Source: Cupriavidus numazuensis
GTDB taxonomy: Bacteria; Pseudomonadota; Gammaproteobacteria; Burkholderiales; Burkholderiaceae
DNA length: 64,000 nucleotides
Direction: 5' to 3'
Assembly: GCF_905397435.1 (NCBI RefSeq)
Contig: NZ_CAJPVI010000043.1
Location: forward strand, 1-64,000
In this document: one piece after another, positions 9,659 through 18,074 of the stretch
How positions within the stretch are numbered: position 1 is the stretch's first letter
Layout of the letters: every line of letters starts with the position of its first letter
Notes under the pieces: generated by a model
What the model was told of the DNA's origin: nothing
Database searches by the model: none
What the model saw: only the letters and a program-made list of their open reading frames with translations
Position numbers and translations under genes: made by a program

Positions 9659-9927
9659 CATGGCTGAGACACACCTGCGGGCAGTGCCGCTTTTGCCTGA
9701 GCGAGCGGGAGAACCTCTGCGACGCACCGCAGTTCCACGGCTATACGCGTGACGGCGGATACGCCGAGTACGTGGTCGCCGATGCCAGCTATTGCTTTCG
9801 CATTCCCGAAGCGTACGACGACGAGCATGCCGCGCCACTTCTTTGCGCCGGCTTCATCGGCTTTCGGACACTGCGCCCTGCCGGGGATGCGCAACGTATC
9901 GGCATGACGCGCGCGTTTCTCATTTGA
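9643..9927 (+). pseudogene. Internal fragment of a zinc-dependent alcohol dehydrogenase
   Basis: This stretch encodes the part of a medium-chain alcohol dehydrogenase that carries the structural zinc: WLRHTCGQCRFCLSERENLC gives the four-cysteine lobe, followed by DGGYAEYVVADAS and AAPLLCAGFIGFRTL. The catalytic N-terminus (GHE motif) and the whole nucleotide-binding domain are missing. The first codons overlap the end of the CheB-like gene in another frame, so a deletion joined the two. It cannot be a working enzyme. Confidence 0.8.
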
Positions 9928-9996
9928 CGGAGCCGTCTCGGTTGCAGAACTGCGTGGCGGATTACCGACCGACGTCTATGTTGATCTAATCAAGTG

Positions 9997-10449
9997 TTAG
10001 CACACGACCAGGTCGGTGTGACCGAAGCCTTTCGAATAGTCAAGGACGGAAATGACAGTAGGCGTCACTCGAAATATCCTTACGTCGTTCCGGGTAGGCA
10101 TTGATACTGGCAACTTGGTTTGCTGCGGATACTTGAGGGGAAGCATGTGCAGGACCTCGTCCTGCTCGACGGGGTCGAGGACGAGCTTCGCGCGCGCGGC
10201 CATGGAAAGCCCCGTGATCGCCATCAGTTCAGAGGCATCGTCATCAATGGTTAGGGATACCCGGTCGTCCAGAGCCAGATTAGCTGCTTTCTGGCTGTCC
10301 AGCCCACACAGAAAATAGAGGACAAGGCCTTTGCTGACGTAACCCACAGTGGTCGCCTGCGGCCAGCCATCCGGCCGGATCGTGGCGATCGTCATGATCC
10401 GGTGTTGCTCTAGTAGCGCCAGGATCTTCTTCCTGATCTCGTCATCCAT
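9997..10449 (-). CDS. Pyridoxamine 5'-phosphate oxidase-like FMN-binding protein
   Basis: The 150-residue protein has the split-barrel fold signature: IMTIATIRPDGWPQATTVGY near the N-terminus, LVLYFLCGLDSQKAANLALD, then RVSLTIDDD. Family members bind FMN or F420 and reduce varied substrates; true vitamin B6 oxidases are longer and carry extra motifs absent here. AAGGAG lies just ahead of the ATG at 10449. It stands alone, pointing away from the arsenic genes. The substrate cannot be told from sequence. Confidence 0.8.
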   Translation of the reverse strand: MDDEIRKKILALLEQHRIMTIATIRPDGWPQATTVGYVSKGLVLYFLCGLDSQKAANLALDDRVSLTIDDDASELMAITGLSMAARAKLVLDPVEQDEVLHMLPLKYPQQTKLPVSMPTRNDVRIFRVTPTVISVLDYSKGFGHTDLVVC

Positions 10450-10581
10450 GACGACTCTCCTTTGCAGTCAGGAAACAGGGTACCGCTTGCCAACCCATTC
10501 GGAGACGCCTCGAATGCGGGAATGTGAAGAGACAAGACGGGCTGGGGCAAGCAGTCCGATGGCACCCCGCATGCAACGGAA

Positions 10582-10620
10582 GGCTGCGGTCGCGTGACGC
10601 CACAGCCACCGATTTTTTTT
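10582..10620 (+). terminator. Rho-independent terminator on the + strand
   Basis: GGCTGCGG (10582-10589) can pair with CCACAGCC (10600-10607) apart from one C/A mismatch, and a run of eight T follows at 10613-10620. No intact + strand gene ends just upstream; the nearest is the alcohol dehydrogenase fragment. It may be left over from a lost gene or insulate arsR. The rest of 10450-10797 shows no gene. Confidence 0.4.
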
Positions 10621-10778
10621 ATGATAGGAGCCGCAGATCCTTGCTTGTTGACTGGTATCAATCAAGTCCTGTGTCGGTCCAGGGGTCGACGAGGCTGAGG
10701 TGGAGTAGCTTCCGGTCCCCCCTGCGACCGCCGACAGGCGCCCATTCTCACTTGGCGGCAACTTGCCTTTATTTCATC

Positions 10779-10797
10779 TTTCGAATAGAGTGGAAAT
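10779..10797. promoter_or_regulatory. Candidate ArsR operator at the arsR start
   Basis: The bases just ahead of the arsR ATG contain TTCGAATA and TGGAAAT. The same two words occur, inverted as a pair, upstream of aioB (ATTTCCA and TATTCGAA, 16269-16294). A site this close to the start suits autorepression by ArsR. Assignment rests only on the shared words and position. Confidence 0.35.
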
Positions 10798-11121
10798 ATG
10801 GAAGAACATGACGTTGTCCGTTCCCTCGCCGCGCTGGCACACAACCTCCGTCTGCAAGTCTTTCGGATGCTGGTGGTTGCCGGCCCGGGAGGTTTGACCC
10901 CCGGGGTCATCGCCGAGCAGCTCGACGTGCCGGGCGCCACGCTGTCGTTCCACCTGAAGGAACTCATGCACGCGCGCCTGGTGACGACGCAGCGTGAGGG
11001 CCGGAATCTGATCTATCGGGCAGAGTTCGGCCACATGAATGCGCTGCTGGGCTTCCTGACGGCCAACTGCTGTCAAGGCGAGCCCTGCCTTGAGGTCAGT
11101 GCGACCTCCTGCAAATGCTGA
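10798..11121 (+). CDS. arsR: ArsR-family arsenic-responsive repressor
   Basis: The 107-residue protein has a winged-helix core (ALAHNLRLQVFRMLV, then GVIAEQLDVPGATLSFHLKE) that binds operator DNA as a dimer. It lacks the E. coli-type CVC motif in the recognition helix region. Cysteines are clustered at the end instead (NCCQGEPC and SCKC), the pattern of repressors that bind As(III) through C-terminal thiols. It leads the operon with the arsI stub, two arsC genes and aqpS; the next frame starts 12 bases later. Confidence 0.92.
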   Translation: MEEHDVVRSLAALAHNLRLQVFRMLVVAGPGGLTPGVIAEQLDVPGATLSFHLKELMHARLVTTQREGRNLIYRAEFGHMNALLGFLTANCCQGEPCLEVSATSCKC

Positions 11122-11133
11122 CGGAGGATTCTG

Positions 11134-11238
11134 ATGAAGCGATTTCACGTTCACCTCCACGTCGATGACCTGAGCAAGAGCATTGCGTTCTACTCCAGGC
11201 TGTTCGCTGCTGAGCCAACGCGCGGAGCGCCATCGTGA
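11134..11238 (+). pseudogene. arsI: N-terminal stub of ArsI (C-As lyase, CadI-like VOC protein)
   Basis: The 34-codon frame starts MKRFHVHLHVDDLSKSIAFY and continues SRLFAAEPTR before a stop that overlaps the start of arsC. This is the opening of ArsI, the VOC-fold dioxygenase that splits the carbon-arsenic bond of methylarsenite; full proteins have about 150 residues or more. GGAGG precedes the ATG, so the stub is probably still translated. The cysteine pair that binds trivalent organoarsenic is lost. The clean arsR-arsI-arsC order suggests an in-place deletion. Confidence 0.8.
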
Positions 11239-11729
11239 CGGAAAGAACCTACAACGTCCTGTTCGTCTGCACGGGTAACTCGGCCCGCTCGATCCTGGCC
11301 GAGGGCCTGCTGAACCATCTCGGACAAGGCCGTTTCAGGGGCTTTTCCGCCGGTAGCCACCCCACCGGCCGCGTGAACACCCATGCACTGCACACGCTGA
11401 AGCAGTATGGGATCCCAACGGACGGCTTTCGCAGCAAGAGTTGGGATGAGTTTTCGCAATATGGCGCGCCCGAGCTGGACTTCGTCTTCACCGTATGCGA
11501 CAAGGCCGCCGGCGAAGTCTGCCCGGTATGGCCAGGCCAACCGATGACCGCGCACTGGGGTGTTGCAGACCCAGTGGCAGTTGAAGGGACGGAAGAACGC
11601 AAGCAGCAAGCGATACGCGATACGGCGCTCACGCTGAAGCGACGCATCGAATTGCTCCTGTCCTTACCGATTTACAAGCTCGATAAAGTCGCGCTGCAAA
11701 AGGCGGTGCGCGACATCGGGCAGAAATAG
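11235..11729 (+). CDS. arsC: Arsenate reductase, thioredoxin-dependent (low-MW phosphatase fold)
   Basis: This 164-residue cytoplasmic enzyme reduces As(V) to As(III). The phosphatase-type loop CTGNSARS starts at Cys12, and two further cysteines in VCDKAAGEVCP match the relay pair that ends with thioredoxin reduction. The start is GTG at 11235, overlapping the stop of the arsI stub as GTGA, so translation is probably coupled to the stub. A second copy of the same family follows 12 bases downstream. Confidence 0.9.
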   Translation: MTERTYNVLFVCTGNSARSILAEGLLNHLGQGRFRGFSAGSHPTGRVNTHALHTLKQYGIPTDGFRSKSWDEFSQYGAPELDFVFTVCDKAAGEVCPVWPGQPMTAHWGVADPVAVEGTEERKQQAIRDTALTLKRRIELLLSLPIYKLDKVALQKAVRDIGQK

Positions 11730-11741
11730 CCTTTTCCCTTC

Positions 11742-12236
11742 ATGAGCACAAATGTACTGATCCTCTGTACTCACAACTCCGCGCGCAGCGTCCTCAGCGA
11801 GGGCATGCTCAACTATTGGGCCGATAGGCTGGGCAAGGATGTGCGAGCCTACAGTGCCGGCAGTGCACCGAGCGGCCGTATCAACCCTTTTGCACTTGAG
11901 GCCCTGGCAAACATTGGCGTGGACGCCGCGGGATTTCGCAGCAAGAGCTGGGACGAGTTCGTCACGGATGGCGCACCGCAGATGCGCGTGGTCATCACCG
12001 TGTGCGACAGTGCCGCCGCAGAGGAATGTCCCTACTGGCCGGGCAGCCCCGTCAAGGTCCACTGGGGCTATGCGGATCCGTCGAACGCGCCGGGAGGCGA
12101 TGAGGGTAAGCGCCAGGCCTTCGAACTGACTCGGCAGGCCATCGGCTATCGCATGCTCCAGTTGCTGATGCTGCCGCTGGAAAACATGAGTAATGCCGAG
12201 CTGCAGGAAAGCCTCGACCGGATTTCGAAGAGCTAA
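11742..12236 (+). CDS. arsC: Second arsenate reductase of the thioredoxin-dependent type
   Basis: The 164-residue paralogue has the loop CTHNSARS from Cys9 and the later pair VCDSAAAEECP. It shares FRSKSWDEF and SAGS motifs with the preceding arsC but differs over most of its length, so it is not a recent tandem duplication. Both keep all catalytic residues and may differ in reductant or affinity. It ends 5 bases before aqpS, in the same operon. Confidence 0.9.
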   Translation: MSTNVLILCTHNSARSVLSEGMLNYWADRLGKDVRAYSAGSAPSGRINPFALEALANIGVDAAGFRSKSWDEFVTDGAPQMRVVITVCDSAAAEECPYWPGSPVKVHWGYADPSNAPGGDEGKRQAFELTRQAIGYRMLQLLMLPLENMSNAELQESLDRISKS

Positions 12237-12241
12237 GCATC

Positions 12242-12952
12242 ATGGTTGATTTGCAGCGCAGGCTTGCCGCAGAAGCACTGGGAACGGCATTGCTCCTGGC
12301 CGTCGTGATTGGCTCGGGCATCATGGGGGAGCGGCTCGCCGATGGGAATGTCGCTGTCGCTCTCCTGGCCAATACCGCGGCCACGGTTTGTGGCCTGTAC
12401 ATCCTGATTGAGGTGTTTGGCCCCATCAGCGGTGCGCACTTCAATCCGGCGGTCAGCGCGGTCATGGTGGTACAAGGCGAGCTGCCCGCATCGGCCTTGA
12501 TTCCCTACATCGTCGCGCAGCTCGCAGGCGCGGTTCTCGGTGCATGGCTGGCGCATGCGATGTTCGACATGACGCTCCTCCAGTTCTCGACCAAGGTGCG
12601 CACCGGCCCGGGGCAATGGATCGCGGAAGCCGTTGCAACGGCGGGCCTGCTACTGGTGATTCTGCGCGCGCCGAACGGCCGCGCCTCGGCGATGGTCGCG
12701 GCTTATATCGGTGCGGCATACTGGTTCACCGCTTCCACGTCGTTCGCCAATCCGGCGGCAGCATTCGGCCGCATGTTCAGCAACAGCTTCGCCGGGATCG
12801 CGCCGGCCAGCGTGCCGGGCTTCGTTCTTGCCCAGTGTGCAGGGGCGGCCATCGGGCTCATGGTGCACCGTATGCTGGAGCCGCGGCAGGTGCGCCGCGG
12901 CCACCCCAATGTCATAGAGTCTTCGGGCGAGCATCAGGCAGATCGACCCTGA
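12242..12952 (+). CDS. aqpS: AqpS-type aquaglyceroporin of arsenic operons
   Basis: This six-helix channel of 236 residues has two NPA loops, HFNPAVS (about 64-70) and SFANPAAAFGR (about 168-178). The residue after the second NPA is Ala instead of the usual Arg, which widens the pore filter. Such channels in ars operons, best known as AqpS of Sinorhizobium, let As(III) or methylated arsenicals leave down their gradient. With arsC upstream it would release arsenite formed in the cell. No active As(III) pump is encoded in this window. Confidence 0.85.
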   Translation: MVDLQRRLAAEALGTALLLAVVIGSGIMGERLADGNVAVALLANTAATVCGLYILIEVFGPISGAHFNPAVSAVMVVQGELPASALIPYIVAQLAGAVLGAWLAHAMFDMTLLQFSTKVRTGPGQWIAEAVATAGLLLVILRAPNGRASAMVAAYIGAAYWFTASTSFANPAAAFGRMFSNSFAGIAPASVPGFVLAQCAGAAIGLMVHRMLEPRQVRRGHPNVIESSGEHQADRP

Positions 12953-12964
12953 AAACGTTGTCTC

Positions 12965-12986
12965 AGGGCGGGACATGTCCGGCCCT
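12965..12986. terminator. Possible bidirectional terminator between aqpS and aioA
   Basis: AGGGCGGGAC pairs with GTCCGGCCCT apart from one mismatch, forming a compact hairpin in the 42 bases between two converging genes. There is no T-run, so strength is doubtful. Confidence 0.35.
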
Positions 12987-12994
12987 GCTGGCGA

Positions 12995-15481
12995 TCAGGT
13001 GGCCTCGAATCGACGTCTCTTGAAGCTCACCGTCTCCTTGAAGTCCGCCGCACTGCCGATGCGACGCAGATCCGCCCAGGTCCCCTTGTAGTACGGCACG
13101 ACATTGCGGTCCGTCCACGGTGTGGTCACGTTGCCCATGACGCCGTTGTAGTGACCGAACTGCATGAAGGTCTGATTCCGCTTGATGTCCGGCTCAAGGT
13201 AGGCCAGCGCATAGGTCGAGCCATAGTCGTTGTAGACCTCGACCACATCGCCGGAGTTGATACCAAGCGCCCGTGCATCCTCTGGATTGATTTCGAGATA
13301 GGCCATCGGCACCCTGGCGCGCGCGAATTCGTTGTACTGGTCGTGGTACATCGTTTGCCAGACTTCGTTGACACGACCATTGTTGATCCAGAAATGGTAT
13401 TTGGCCTTCTGGTCTGCCACCGGCTTCGGCAGGCCGGGCCAGGCGGCGGGCTTGAACTCCGCCTTGCCGTTGGCAGTATCGAACTTGCCATCCATGTAGA
13501 GCATCTCGGTGCCGATCAGCTTGCCATCGCGAAACGCCTGGGCCGGCAGTTGAACGCCGTTGTTGCCCATGGCGCGCAGCCGCTCAAAGGTGACCAGGTT
13601 GCCCGTCTTGCCACCCTGGCTATCGATCGGCACGGCGCCAGGCTGTCCTGCCTGACGGAATCCATCGTTGAAGGCATCTTCCTCCGTCTTCCAGTCGAAG
13701 CCGCTGAAGCGCGCCACCATATCCTGCTTACCTTCGGCCTCGTACATGCGCTTGAGTGTATTGGCAATGTCCGCGGCGATCAGGCAATCCGGCCGCGCCG
13801 TGCCCGGCGGATCCATGAAGCGCTCGGACAGTCGCATCCGGCGCTCGCCGTTCATTGAAGTGAGATTCATCTCGCCGGGATGGGCCGCTGGCAGCATCAG
13901 GTGCGCCCCATCCGCCAGCATCGTGGGGTAAAGGTTGATGTTGACAAGAAAGAGCCCGCCCTTGCTTTTCACGGCGTCATAAATCGCATCCACCATTTGT
14001 TGCATTGATGCCCCGCGTTGGCGGGCGATGGCTTCGCGGACGATGCCGGCGCGGCGAAGAATAACCGCGCGATGCTCCTGGGCGTTGAGCGTGGTCTGAA
14101 ACGGATTCGCGCCCCAGGCGGTGTACATCAGGCCCTTGCCGCGAATGATCTCCTGATCGACATAGATCTTGGAGTTGCCCGGATATGGGGGCCTGGCGTA
14201 GCCCTCCTGGTGGCCGCCCATGCGGACGACGCCCGTGCCGCGCCGGCCGACATTGTGCGTAGCGAGCACCAGATCCACGAGCGCGGACTGAATCAGGTAG
14301 TTGTCGTTGCCCCAGATGATGCCCTTCTCGTAGGCATGCATCGTGTGAGGACGATGGCCGGAGGCCTTCGGCTTGTATGCCCATTCCGCCGCGCGACGCA
14401 GCTTGTCGACGGGCACGCCGGTGATGCGACTGCATTCGTCCAGAGACAGCTTGTTAGCGCGCAGCGCGGCGTCGAACCCCGTGGTGTAGGTGGCAATGAA
14501 CTCCTTGTCGTGCCATCCCTGGTCTACCACGTAGGTGAGCAGTCCGTTGAATAGCGCGATATCGGTGCCGGGCTCGATATCGAGGTGCAGGACGTTCTCT
14601 TTGCCAGCGGCCTGCTCCGCGATCGCGATCGTCGTCGTACGGCGTGGGTCGACGAAGATGACCTTGGCAGCGACCACGCTCTCACCAGGGAAGCGCTGCT
14701 TGCGCTTGTCCATCGTCTGGCCCTGCAGATTGGGCAGCCAGTGGGCGAGGAAATAGTTGGTCTGCGTCTCATATGAGTTGCACCCGACCGCAACAATCAC
14801 GTCTGCCAGTTCCGCGTCCTCGTAGCTATTGTTCAACTCGCCGATTCCCATCTCGCGGGTGGCATGGCATTCGGAGTTATAGGCCGGGCGGTTATGGATG
14901 CGAACCAGCGGCGTTTTTAGCGCCGTGAACATCAGCTTGCCTGTGCCCCAGGTGTTCTCGAAGCCGCCGCCGGCGCCGCCGTGGTCAAAACAGTCGAATG
15001 CCAGTGCTGCGGGGCCGTCCCGATCGAGGATCTTTTTTGTCAGGCCGGCATACAGGGCCAGCGCATCGTCCCAACTGGTGTCCACCCACTGGTCCGAAAC
15101 ATAGACGCGGGGGCTGCGCAGCCGCGCACGGCCGACGCCGTCCGGGTTGTACATCACCTTGGCCAGTTGGCCACCGCGCGTGGACGACAGGCCCTTGTTT
15201 ACCGAGCACTGCTTGTCCGGGACGATCATGATGTTGTGGCGTCGGCCATCGCGATCCGCGATCGTGTTCTGCATGTTCGGGGTCATCACTACGGAAAGGG
15301 GCGGAAGCTGTTTGCGGAAGTCCAGGCCGAGTGCGTTCTCGCCAGGAGCCCGACCGCCTTCGCTGCTTTCCGGCCACTTGTAGACGTGATACCCGCATCC
15401 CACGATGCAGAAGTGGCATGTCAGATTGGTGCGCTGCGCATTGACGGGTGGCAGCGCCACCCGGTCCTTGTTGGTCGCCAT
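12995..15481 (-). CDS. aioA: Arsenite oxidase large subunit (molybdopterin)
   Basis: This 828-residue catalytic subunit oxidises As(III) to As(V) in the periplasm with a bis-molybdopterin guanine dinucleotide cofactor. The N-terminal [11 protein letters not shown] (Cys22, Cys25, Cys29) matches the three-cysteine [3Fe-4S] site specific to AioA within the DMSO reductase family. The rest follows the family: molybdopterin-binding stretches ([20 protein letters not shown]) and a C-terminal beta-barrel. It has no signal peptide and is exported with AioB, which carries one. It lies 15 bases downstream of aioB. Neither the AioXSR sensors nor a cytochrome partner lie in the window. Confidence 0.95.
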   Translation of the reverse strand: MATNKDRVALPPVNAQRTNLTCHFCIVGCGYHVYKWPESSEGGRAPGENALGLDFRKQLPPLSVVMTPNMQNTIADRDGRRHNIMIVPDKQCSVNKGLSSTRGGQLAKVMYNPDGVGRARLRSPRVYVSDQWVDTSWDDALALYAGLTKKILDRDGPAALAFDCFDHGGAGGGFENTWGTGKLMFTALKTPLVRIHNRPAYNSECHATREMGIGELNNSYEDAELADVIVAVGCNSYETQTNYFLAHWLPNLQGQTMDKRKQRFPGESVVAAKVIFVDPRRTTTIAIAEQAAGKENVLHLDIEPGTDIALFNGLLTYVVDQGWHDKEFIATYTTGFDAALRANKLSLDECSRITGVPVDKLRRAAEWAYKPKASGHRPHTMHAYEKGIIWGNDNYLIQSALVDLVLATHNVGRRGTGVVRMGGHQEGYARPPYPGNSKIYVDQEIIRGKGLMYTAWGANPFQTTLNAQEHRAVILRRAGIVREAIARQRGASMQQMVDAIYDAVKSKGGLFLVNINLYPTMLADGAHLMLPAAHPGEMNLTSMNGERRMRLSERFMDPPGTARPDCLIAADIANTLKRMYEAEGKQDMVARFSGFDWKTEEDAFNDGFRQAGQPGAVPIDSQGGKTGNLVTFERLRAMGNNGVQLPAQAFRDGKLIGTEMLYMDGKFDTANGKAEFKPAAWPGLPKPVADQKAKYHFWINNGRVNEVWQTMYHDQYNEFARARVPMAYLEINPEDARALGINSGDVVEVYNDYGSTYALAYLEPDIKRNQTFMQFGHYNGVMGNVTTPWTDRNVVPYYKGTWADLRRIGSAADFKETVSFKRRRFEAT

Positions 15482-15496
15482 GGAGGTGCCCCCTTT

Positions 15497-16012
15497 CTAC
15501 AGCAGGTTGGCTTGACGCCCGTAGATCAGTCCTTCAACGCCGACGGCTTTTACGCTCCCATCGGCGGCGTATTCGAGCTGGACCATCGGCAGATTCTCGG
15601 TTGCCTGGCCCGAAGCCATCTGTCCGGACCTCTCGGGATCGAAGATGCTGAAATGACAGGGGCACCGGAACGTGCGCGCGGCCTTGTCGTAGGCCACGGG
15701 ACAGCCCATATGCGTGCAAAGTGTGCTGTAGGCAACGATGTCGTGATCGGGGCCGACGCCGCCAGGTACTGGCGCGCCCATCTTGATCACCGCGCACGGT
15801 GACGAGGCATCGGGGTAGGTAAAGCTGACCGGCGTGTTGGGCTGTAGCTGGCCAGCACGGGCGATGACCTTCGGTTTGAACGGCAGCGTTGTGCGCCCCA
15901 CGTCCACTGCCGGCGCGGCCGCGCTCGCCGGACTCACCACAGCACCAGAAATACCTACCCCAGCGGCGGAGCCACCGACGGCCTTCAGGAATTCTCTGCG
16001 CGAAACTGACAT
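15497..16012 (-). CDS. aioB: Arsenite oxidase small subunit (Rieske protein)
   Basis: The 171-residue Rieske subunit passes electrons from AioA to the respiratory chain. The N-terminus [13 protein letters not shown] is a Tat signal, which carries the folded AioAB complex to the periplasm. The [2Fe-2S] ligands are in CTHMGC and CPCHFS. The ATG at 16012 was chosen over a longer frame because GGAAGGAGG precedes it and the twin-arginine motif then falls at residues 5-6. It is the first gene of the aioBA unit. Confidence 0.95.
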   Translation of the reverse strand: MSVSRREFLKAVGGSAAGVGISGAVVSPASAAAPAVDVGRTTLPFKPKVIARAGQLQPNTPVSFTYPDASSPCAVIKMGAPVPGGVGPDHDIVAYSTLCTHMGCPVAYDKAARTFRCPCHFSIFDPERSGQMASGQATENLPMVQLEYAADGSVKAVGVEGLIYGRQANLL

Positions 16013-16169
16013 GTCGCCCCTCCTTCCAAAAGCGATCACGGACCGAGCCGGGTGGCTTGAGGTAGGTCGTGGTCGCGGGGCTATAGGGGCGACTTGCCTG
16101 GCGGCCGCGCTTCCCAAGGGGGCACGCGACTAGATCTCGATAATTTTGGAATTGTCTAAGTATTTCTAG

Positions 16170-16185
16170 GGCAACGACGTCCCCA
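16170..16185 (-). promoter_or_regulatory. Possible sigma-54 promoter for aioBA
   Basis: Read on the reverse strand this is TGGGGACGTCGTTGCC. It keeps the -24 TGG and -12 TTGC elements at the right distance, but the -24 half is imperfect against TGGCAC. aioBA of other Proteobacteria is sigma-54 dependent, which supports it. It lies about 155 bases ahead of the aioB ATG, rather far, and no AioR gene is in view. Confidence 0.35.
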
Positions 16186-16277
16186 CTTCAAGTTGCAGAG
16201 CAAAATTTTCAATAGGCAACCCCCCCCCAGCTTTCTCTTACCGGAGAATCCTCCGGTTCGGTTGCATGATTTCCATA

Positions 16278-16295
16278 ATTCGACTATATTCGAAT
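16278..16295. promoter_or_regulatory. Candidate ArsR operator upstream of aioBA
   Basis: ATTCGA, a six-base spacer, then TCGAAT form a perfect inverted repeat. With neighbouring ATTTCCA it shares two words with the bases ahead of arsR at 10779-10797. It sits between aioB and the glutaredoxin-type arsC, so it could serve either direction. The bound protein is inferred. Confidence 0.4.
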
Positions 16296-16435
16296 GATAG
16301 AAACAAAAACGCCCTAGATGCGCCGCTTATCCCGTCCGCGTGTCGGTGTTCCGGCTGCTTGTACAAGCAGGAGCCGGCCTCGTCGTTGTCATTTCGCCTC
16401 AAACGAACTCCATCGCGCTGGACTACTTGTCCAGT

Positions 16436-16555
16436 CGGCAGGATGGGCGCTCGATCATGTGGATTGCCGCAGCAGCAGTTCTCCGTGAGATATCCGACCA
16501 GGTCGCTCATGGTCTCGAAGCGGGCCGCGTACCCTTGCTCGCCTGTGAGTCTTTC
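16436..16555 (-). pseudogene. arsR: C-terminal fragment of a second arsR
   Basis: On the reverse strand the frame reads GEQGYAARFETMSDLVGYLT and then ENCCCGNPH. This matches the dimerisation helix and cysteine-rich end of ArsR repressors; the local arsR has GFLTANCCQGEPC at the same place. The DNA-binding part is gone. It lies between the aioBA promoter region and arsC, and probably marks an ars operon that was rearranged when aioBA and arsC-arsH came together. Confidence 0.6.
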
Positions 16556-16633
16556 CGCCGTCGCCGCGACAGCCAAAACGTGAAGCGCCTCGATGATTAT
16601 TCAGGCGTGGGCAAAAACACTCTGAGGATCTGT

Positions 16634-17059
16634 ATGTCTGTCACCATCTATCACAACCCGGACTGCGGTACATCACGCAACACGCTTGCGATGATTCGCA
16701 ATGCAGGCATTGAGCCAACCGTCATCGAGTACCTGCACACGCCGCCCCCGGGCGGCGTGTTGCGGGACATGATCCGCAACTCGGGGCTGACCGTACGAGC
16801 GGCCATTCGCGAGAAAGGCACGCCCTACGCCGAACTGGGCCTCGCGGATCCGGCGCTGACGGATGACCAGTTGCTCGACGCCATGATGGCGCATCCAATC
16901 CTGATCAATCGTCCGTTTGTGATCACGGCGCTTGGCGCGCGGCTGTGCCGCCCCTCGGAGGTCGTGCTCGACATTCTGCCCTCGCCTCAACGAGGCGCTT
17001 TCGCCAAGGAAGATGGCGAGGTCGTTGTTGACGGGCAGGGCCGGAGGGTCGCGCCGTGA
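16634..17059 (+). CDS. arsC: Arsenate reductase, glutaredoxin-dependent
   Basis: This 141-residue enzyme is of the E. coli plasmid R773 type, unrelated to the two thioredoxin-type reductases at 11235-12236. The active-site motif CGTSR follows TIYHNPD near the N-terminus, and the arsenate-binding arginines lie in [15 protein letters not shown]. The ATG at 16634 gives the normal length. Its stop overlaps the GTG of arsH (GTGA), showing translational coupling. Confidence 0.9.
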   Translation: MSVTIYHNPDCGTSRNTLAMIRNAGIEPTVIEYLHTPPPGGVLRDMIRNSGLTVRAAIREKGTPYAELGLADPALTDDQLLDAMMAHPILINRPFVITALGARLCRPSEVVLDILPSPQRGAFAKEDGEVVVDGQGRRVAP

Positions 17060-17820
17060 CCGAAAATCTGCCCAATGTCATCCCGGCGGTGCTGGATACC
17101 CCTGCCCTACACAAGCTCACGCCCGCTCGCTTGAGCACCCACCCGCCGAGAATCCTGCTGCTATACGGCTCGTTGCGCGAGACTTCGTACAGCCGGCTGC
17201 TGGTGATGGAAGCCGAGCGCATCCTCAAGCAATTCGGGGCCGAAACACGCGTATTCGATCCGCACGGCTTGCCGATGGCTGACAGCGTGCCGCCTGACAA
17301 TCCGAAGGTGGTCGAGCTTCGCAAGCTGTCTGAATGGTCGGAGGGCCAGGTTTGGTGCAGCCCCGAGCGGCATGGCACGCTGACCGCCGTGTTCAAGAAC
17401 CAGATCGACTGGCTTCCGTTGGAGATGGGCGGTATTCGCCCAACCCAGGGCCGCACCCTTGCGGTCATGCAGGTCTGCGGCGGCTCGCAATCGTTTAACG
17501 CCGTCAACTCGCTGCGTGTGCTGGGCCGCTGGATGCGGATGGTCACGATTCCCAATCAGTCGTCGGTCGCCAAGGCATACCAGGAGTTCGACGCGGCCGG
17601 CCGTATGAAGCCATCTTCCTACTATGACCGTGTGGTCGACGTCATGGAGGAGCTCTACAAGTTCACACTGCTGGTCCGTGATCGTAGCGACTACCTGACG
17701 GATCGCTACAGCGAGCGCAAGGAAGCCGCCGAGAAAAATGCCACGGCACTTGCGGCGGCGGCCATGAGCCATGAACGCGATGCGCAGGTCAGCGACACTG
17801 ACAGCGGCGAAGTCGAATAA
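17056..17820 (+). CDS. arsH: ArsH organoarsenical oxidase (NADPH:FMN oxidoreductase)
   Basis: The 254-residue flavodoxin-fold protein has the FMN phosphate-binding loop [15 protein letters not shown] and the family block [20 protein letters not shown]. ArsH oxidises trivalent methylarsenicals to the less toxic pentavalent form using NADPH and FMN, and also acts as a quinone or azo reductase. GTG start, coupled to arsC. The gene ends 3 bases before the convergent dmpI. Confidence 0.92.
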   Translation: MTENLPNVIPAVLDTPALHKLTPARLSTHPPRILLLYGSLRETSYSRLLVMEAERILKQFGAETRVFDPHGLPMADSVPPDNPKVVELRKLSEWSEGQVWCSPERHGTLTAVFKNQIDWLPLEMGGIRPTQGRTLAVMQVCGGSQSFNAVNSLRVLGRWMRMVTIPNQSSVAKAYQEFDAAGRMKPSSYYDRVVDVMEELYKFTLLVRDRSDYLTDRYSERKEAAEKNATALAAAAMSHERDAQVSDTDSGEVE

Positions 17821-17823
17821 GAC

Positions 17824-18015
17824 CTAGCGACCAAGGTCCTTTGCCGACTCACCCGCAATTCCCCAGTTCTCCTTTGGCACATCGTGGATCCAGACCCGTA
17901 CGTTTTCCTTGGGCGCTCCCGTCGCCTCCACCAGGGCAGCCGTGACTTTCTGTATCACGGCGCGCTTCTGTTCGACGGTGCGGCCTTCGATCATGTAGAT
18001 CTGCGCAAACGGCAT
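17824..18015 (-). CDS. dmpI: 4-Oxalocrotonate tautomerase
   Basis: The mature enzyme of about 62 residues converts the enol of 4-oxalocrotonate to the keto form in the oxidative branch of meta cleavage. The chain starts [19 protein letters not shown], so the catalytic proline becomes residue 1 after Met removal. Two ATG codons are adjacent (18018 and 18015); the second was chosen to leave proline first. The family arginine pair is represented by Arg in ENVRVWIHD. It is the last gene of the catechol operon. Confidence 0.9.
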   Translation of the reverse strand: MPFAQIYMIEGRTVEQKRAVIQKVTAALVEATGAPKENVRVWIHDVPKENWGIAGESAKDLGR

Positions 18016-18074
18016 CATATTGCTCCGAAAATTCGATTAGTGAACAGGTACCACTTACGCTCGCCGAAGCTCCC

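Noticed and set aside
10582-10620. Transposon end or insertion scar
   Set aside because: The hairpin with T-run is better explained as a terminator; no terminal repeats or transposase genes were found.
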